Assembly (NCBI RefSeq): GCF_944377805.1
Contig: NZ_CALWFZ010000022.1
Location: forward strand, 1-36,336
Source of the DNA: an uncultured Mediterraneibacter sp.
GTDB taxonomy: Bacteria; Bacillota; Clostridia; Lachnospirales; Lachnospiraceae
DNA length: 36,336 nucleotides
Direction: 5' to 3'
A program made the translations under genes and the position numbers. Every line of letters starts with the position of its first letter. The stretch's first letter is position 1. Positions 33,096 to 36,336 of this stretch are shown piece by piece. Below the pieces are notes generated by a model. That model made no database searches. It saw nothing but the letters and a program-made list of their open reading frames with translations, and had not been told where the DNA came from.

Positions 33096-33153
33096 AAAAA
33101 AAGCACAGGACTATTACCCATTTTCCACCTTAAAATGGGTAATGGTTCTGTGC
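33096..33153 (-). terminator. Long hairpin terminator after the dual-HTH regulator
   Basis: A 22-base stem (33103-33124 with 33132-33153, 7-base loop) with two imperfect pairs lies 20 bases after the stop at 33174. On the minus strand seven T follow. The plus-strand RNA would pair at all positions counting two G-U pairs. The promoter for the surface protein must lie at or after this site. Confidence 0.8.
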
Positions 33154-33173
33154 AGTAAACGAAAAATTATTTC

Positions 33174-34361
33174 TCATTCAAGCATATATTTTTTTAATTC
33201 TTTTCGGTTTTCCACCTGTAATTTTTTCATGGCCTGAGAGACATGATGCTTTACTGTGTTTACAGAAATATTCATATGCTCCGCAATCTCACCGTTCGTC
33301 CAGTTCCGTGCTGCCAGCATAGCTGTCGCGAACTCCGTTGTAGTCAGATCATCCGCCACATTATGACCTGTCTCTGGATTATGTATTTTTCTCCATCCAG
33401 CGGAAAACTCATAGGTAATCGCAATAATCCTCTTAAAATCTTCCGGCCACCTCGGCTTGATCACAGCCTCCAGCATTCCTCCCAGCAGTCCGTGATGTTC
33501 ACCAAAGCCTTCAATCAGGTCATCCGGGCGCGCTATTTGCCATGCGGCCAGCAAGTGTTCTTCTGCCTTATCCGGCTGTTTTAAGCTCATATAATCCATG
33601 ACAGCCGCCAAATGAAGATAAATGGCCGGAATCGGGTAGTGCTCCGCCCCCATGATCAAAGCAGACTCTATGATGCCGATACTACATTCGTATTTTTTCT
33701 TCAGATAGAGATGATGCGCCTGAACATACAGAGCAAACGCCCGCAGTCCCAGAGGAAGCGATGGTATAAACTCTTGTGCATCCGGCAGTTCCTCAGGCAA
33801 AGGAAGGTGCAAAAGGACTGCCGCTGTCGCCGAAATAAACGCTTCTATCGACCTGACATGGGAAGTTTTTTCCGTATCTGCTCTCAGTGTCTTTCTAATT
33901 TCTTCTAATGCATATCTTGCACGGTGGATCTCTCCGATAGAAAGATTTGAATATGCATAGATCAGACAGGCGGAAAGACGAAGCTCTGTATCCCGGCAGG
34001 TCAGATAATTTTCCGTTTCCCGCACTGCTTCTTTCGGGTGTCCGCTGAAATAGTGATATTCAGCAAATGCAATATCCCTTTTCGGTCCCTTTTTCATCCT
34101 ATGTATAACTTCCAGGCAGCGCCCCGGCAGAAAGGCAGTATTTATCAGCGGCATAAGATTCGAAAATGACGGATTTCTATAAATCATCTCCACTTCTCTT
34201 TTTATTCTGAGATCTTTTGGTCTTACGGCATCGGACGGGACTTCCCAGACAACTCCTGATTTCCTTGCCCCCTCGATCCGCCCTTCCGCACAAAGTCTCT
34301 GAATGAGACGTACGGACACATTCCATTTTTTTGCTGTTTCTCGAGCAGTCATATACTCCAT
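33174..34361 (-). CDS. Regulator with excisionase-like and LuxR-type DNA-binding domains
   Basis: A 395-residue protein with DNA-binding modules at both ends. Residues 1-50 (MTARETAKKWNVSVRLIQRLCAEGRIEGARKSG) resemble the MerR/excisionase-type helix-turn-helix. The middle (about 60-320) is helical and TPR-like. The C-terminal 60 residues, LTTTEFATAMLAARNWTNGEIAEHMNISVNTVKHHVSQAMKKLQVENRKEL, are a LuxR/GerE helix-turn-helix. AAGGAGGTGACGG precedes the ATG. It sits just upstream of the surface protein and glycosyltransferase genes and could regulate them. The signal is unknown. Confidence 0.85.
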   Translation of the reverse strand: MEYMTARETAKKWNVSVRLIQRLCAEGRIEGARKSGVVWEVPSDAVRPKDLRIKREVEMIYRNPSFSNLMPLINTAFLPGRCLEVIHRMKKGPKRDIAFAEYHYFSGHPKEAVRETENYLTCRDTELRLSACLIYAYSNLSIGEIHRARYALEEIRKTLRADTEKTSHVRSIEAFISATAAVLLHLPLPEELPDAQEFIPSLPLGLRAFALYVQAHHLYLKKKYECSIGIIESALIMGAEHYPIPAIYLHLAAVMDYMSLKQPDKAEEHLLAAWQIARPDDLIEGFGEHHGLLGGMLEAVIKPRWPEDFKRIIAITYEFSAGWRKIHNPETGHNVADDLTTTEFATAMLAARNWTNGEIAEHMNISVNTVKHHVSQAMKKLQVENRKELKKYMLE

Positions 34362-34437
34362 TTTCCGTCACCTCCTTATCACGAACAGTTTCGGCTTTGT
34401 TCGTAGTCATATACTTCAACTCTTTGATCCTGCGATA

Positions 34438-34986
34438 CTATTTTTCCTTGGACAATAAATCTTTCAGCTCTTTTATAATTATTTCTAAATCATCGTCTGA
34501 TACAGGATATTTGCCTGCTTCCCTATATGCAATCGCCAATTCTAATTTTAATAACCTCCAGCTTTTTGCTCTGGCTTTACAATTTGCATTTAAATTACTT
34601 TCGATATTAATATCTAAAGTTTTTAAAAACCAGTCCACGCCATTTTTATATAATTCAGGATTTCTATATTGATTAACAAATTCTATAATTTTTTTACTTT
34701 CATTCAAGTCTCCCTGTTCTCTCAAAATTCTGGCTTTCAAACACCTTGTATGGTCAATATTATCCCATAATGTATAATTCCCATCGAATTTTTCATTTTT
34801 TAATAGATCACATACCGAAACAGCTTCCCGTTTATAGTCATAAACATACAGCCATATTGCCAATTCAGTAATCAGGCCGGTATCTCTCGCAGATTTCATA
34901 CTACATTTTTTCAGGATTTTTCTGCAGTTGCTTTGAATCCCTTTTTTATTTACAGCATCCATGATATTTTGTATAAGTTCATTCAT
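34438..34986 (-). CDS. Unrecognised helical protein, AT-rich
   Basis: Not recognised. The 182-residue protein is predicted helical and hydrophilic, with no signal or membrane segment; segments such as ELAIWLYVYDYKREAVSVCDLL and LEL-AIAYREAGKYP look TPR-like. Its DNA is clearly more AT-rich than its neighbours, with many Lys, Asn and Ile codons, a sign of separate origin. AGGAGGTAAAACT precedes the ATG. It lies 30 bases after the AraC gene and could be co-transcribed. Lone helical proteins of this size can be immunity proteins of toxin systems, but nothing here shows that. Confidence 0.75.
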   Translation of the reverse strand: MNELIQNIMDAVNKKGIQSNCRKILKKCSMKSARDTGLITELAIWLYVYDYKREAVSVCDLLKNEKFDGNYTLWDNIDHTRCLKARILREQGDLNESKKIIEFVNQYRNPELYKNGVDWFLKTLDINIESNLNANCKARAKSWRLLKLELAIAYREAGKYPVSDDDLEIIIKELKDLLSKEK

Positions 34987-35016
34987 AGTTTTACCTCCTC
35001 GAGCAGGGGAACTGCC

Positions 35017-36090
35017 CTACTCCAAAATCTCACATACTCTTTTCCGATACTGAGCAGGCGTCATATGCGTAAATTTCTTAAAGGACCTGATAAATGTTTC
35101 CGGGTTCATATACCCCAGTTCCTCGCTGATCGCTGTCACTGTTTTATTTGTATTCAAAAGCATACGCTCTGCCCTGCGCATACGAAGAGAATTCTTCCAT
35201 TCATTGAATCCGAGTCCGGTAGACGCTTTGATAAGTCGGGAACAATATGGCACGGAGAATCCGAAATGCTCCGCCACGTCAGCCAGTGTCACTGTTCCCA
35301 GATTTGACTGAATATAATTCAATACCAGGAAATGATCCGGCGCCTGACATACATTGTCAATCAGTGATGATTCCATAGTAAAAAGATAATGACGGGTAAT
35401 CAGACCGACCAGCATCGTCATCATTCCGATCATGATCTGATCAGAACACGCATCATGAAAAAGATGTTCCTGATAAAGCTGTATCATAAGGTTTCGGACA
35501 TTCTCAGTGCCATTCTCCCCAGTATGAAAGATCAGATAGTTGATATGCTGAGAATTATAAAGTCCTTCGGAAAAGAACTCACTGACAATATCGTTTTGCT
35601 TCATAAGAGGCATAAACATCTGATAAAAAGTCGCCTTTCTAAGAAGGATATTAAATACAACCGTCTCGTCATCAAATACTTCAATATTGTGGAAGACTCC
35701 CGGAGCGACAAAAATAAAATCTCCCTGCCGGAATCGCAGCCGCTCCCGTCCGATATTCTGGTAACACTCCCCTGAATAGACATAGACAATTTCAAAAAAG
35801 TTATGTTTATGAGTAAAGCCCGGGGTGTAACGGTTATGTTTGCTGATAAAAATATTTCTCTCATCATTTTCCGGAAAATATTCACTGTCATCCATGTAAT
35901 AGGAAATTATATCGGGCAGCAGCTCCGGTATGACAAGGTGTCGGCGGACGGCATCCTCTTTATCTACCTCTTTTAGAAAACGGCGAAGCGTCTCCTCTGA
36001 TTTTCCCGCCTGATAGTATACTTTATAAAATTCTTCATCCCGGTTCATCTCCGTAATATATTTAAGCGTTTCCTGCAGTTTCTGATCCAT
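35017..36090 (-). CDS. AraC-family transcriptional regulator
   Basis: The 357-residue protein has a helical N-terminal part, a cupin sensor (HKHNFFEIVYVYSGECYQNIG, RFRQGDFIFVAPGVFHNIEVFDDE, about 95-160) and a C-terminal double helix-turn-helix (about 255-355) with TLADVAEHFGFSVPYCSRLIK and AISEELGYMNPETFIRSFKKFTHMTPAQYRK. The ATG at 36090 follows GGAGATAACGGCT; a longer frame to 36117 lacks support. AraC regulators with a cupin usually control nearby sugar genes, here perhaps the divergent gene at the right edge. Confidence 0.93.
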   Translation of the reverse strand: MDQKLQETLKYITEMNRDEEFYKVYYQAGKSEETLRRFLKEVDKEDAVRRHLVIPELLPDIISYYMDDSEYFPENDERNIFISKHNRYTPGFTHKHNFFEIVYVYSGECYQNIGRERLRFRQGDFIFVAPGVFHNIEVFDDETVVFNILLRKATFYQMFMPLMKQNDIVSEFFSEGLYNSQHINYLIFHTGENGTENVRNLMIQLYQEHLFHDACSDQIMIGMMTMLVGLITRHYLFTMESSLIDNVCQAPDHFLVLNYIQSNLGTVTLADVAEHFGFSVPYCSRLIKASTGLGFNEWKNSLRMRRAERMLLNTNKTVTAISEELGYMNPETFIRSFKKFTHMTPAQYRKRVCEILE

Positions 36091-36117
36091 AGCCGTTATC
36101 TCCAGTATACAAAGCAA

Positions 36118-36301
36118 ATAATCTGTATCATCAATTTTCTAGATTTTCTCATGGAGAGCAAAAAAAGTCAATGAACTGTGTAAATATGCCAATTTTTTAT
36201 ATTTTAATTTTTTCATATTATATTAACAGACACGGGGAGATAAATCTCAGCCCGTAAAAGAAAGACTAACTATTAAAAGTCAAGTCTGAAATGAAGATTT
36301 T
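36118..36301. promoter_or_regulatory. AT-rich intergenic region, probable divergent promoters
   Basis: About 180 bases without a gene. It holds long T and A runs, TTGACT with a weak GAAAAT 17 bases on toward the AraC gene (minus strand), and TATTATATT on the plus strand toward the right edge. No operator can be assigned. Confidence 0.4.
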
Positions 36302-36336
36302 ATGAATGAATTGCGGGAACGCATTTCAGATATCGT
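36302..36336 (+). CDS. Start of a partial plus-strand ORF
   Basis: ATG at 36302 opens a frame MNELRERISDI that runs off the window. The upstream ribosome binding site is weak (AATGAAG). The location, divergent from an AraC regulator, favours a sugar-use gene; the opening would suit a family 3 glycoside hydrolase, but 11 residues are far too few to name it. Confidence 0.35.
   Translation, partial: MNELRERISDI

Noticed and set aside
1-36336. CRISPR arrays, tRNA and rRNA genes, complete insertion sequences
   Set aside because: None seen on either strand.

Overview
The window looks like chromosomal DNA from a spore-forming, anaerobic Firmicute of the Lachnospiraceae type. The support is the complete spoIIIA operon, spoIVB, spo0A, yqfC/yqfD and a SpoVB-family flippase, the Clostridia-type DUF4250 and DUF896 proteins, an [FeFe] hydrogenase, and the gene order nusB-xseA-xseB-ispA-dxs-tlyA-nadK-argR-recN-spoIVB-spo0A. 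Every gene I accept is on the minus strand except a possible partial ORF at the right edge, so transcription runs from high to low coordinates.

Region 1 to 10.7 kb (read right to left): an Asp23-family gene, then a long tight operon of nusB, exonuclease VII (xseA, xseB), isoprenoid genes (ispA, dxs), tlyA, nadK, argR and recN, closed by a terminator at 1677-1705. Next come spoIVB and spo0A. spo0A is broken: it keeps 90 codons of the receiver domain, then runs into unrelated sequence and stops, so the DNA-binding half is absent. Its control region, with three 0A-box-like heptamers and a good promoter, is intact. This is the most striking feature of the window.

Region 10.7 to 19.9 kb: prfC (release factor 3) with its own promoter; the whole spoIIIAA-AH operon, which encodes the mother-cell side of the sporulation feeding-tube complex, with a sigma-E-like promoter; and a small overlapping operon of DUF896, 5-formyl-THF cyclo-ligase, DUF4250 and miaB.

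Region 19.9 to 25.1 kb: yqfC-yqfD-phoH-ybeY from a sigma-E-like promoter, followed by a SpoVB/MurJ-like flippase and a small membrane protein with a BofC-like C-terminus. The yqfF, dgkA, cdd and era genes that follow or interleave this cluster in Bacillus subtilis are missing.

Region 25.1 to 36.3 kb is more accessory: a Dabb-domain protein, a HAD hydrolase, a MerR-family regulator with a membrane tail, a PerR/Fur-type regulator in front of an [FeFe] hydrogenase, a formate/nitrite-type channel, a small membrane protein, a family 2 glycosyltransferase beside a sortase-type surface protein and a regulator with DNA-binding domains at both ends, an AT-rich unrecognised gene, and an AraC regulator that probably faces a divergent gene leaving the window.

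No tRNA, rRNA, CRISPR array or complete insertion sequence was seen. No gap exceeds about 300 bases. Product names rest on motifs and gene order read by eye; no database search was run.
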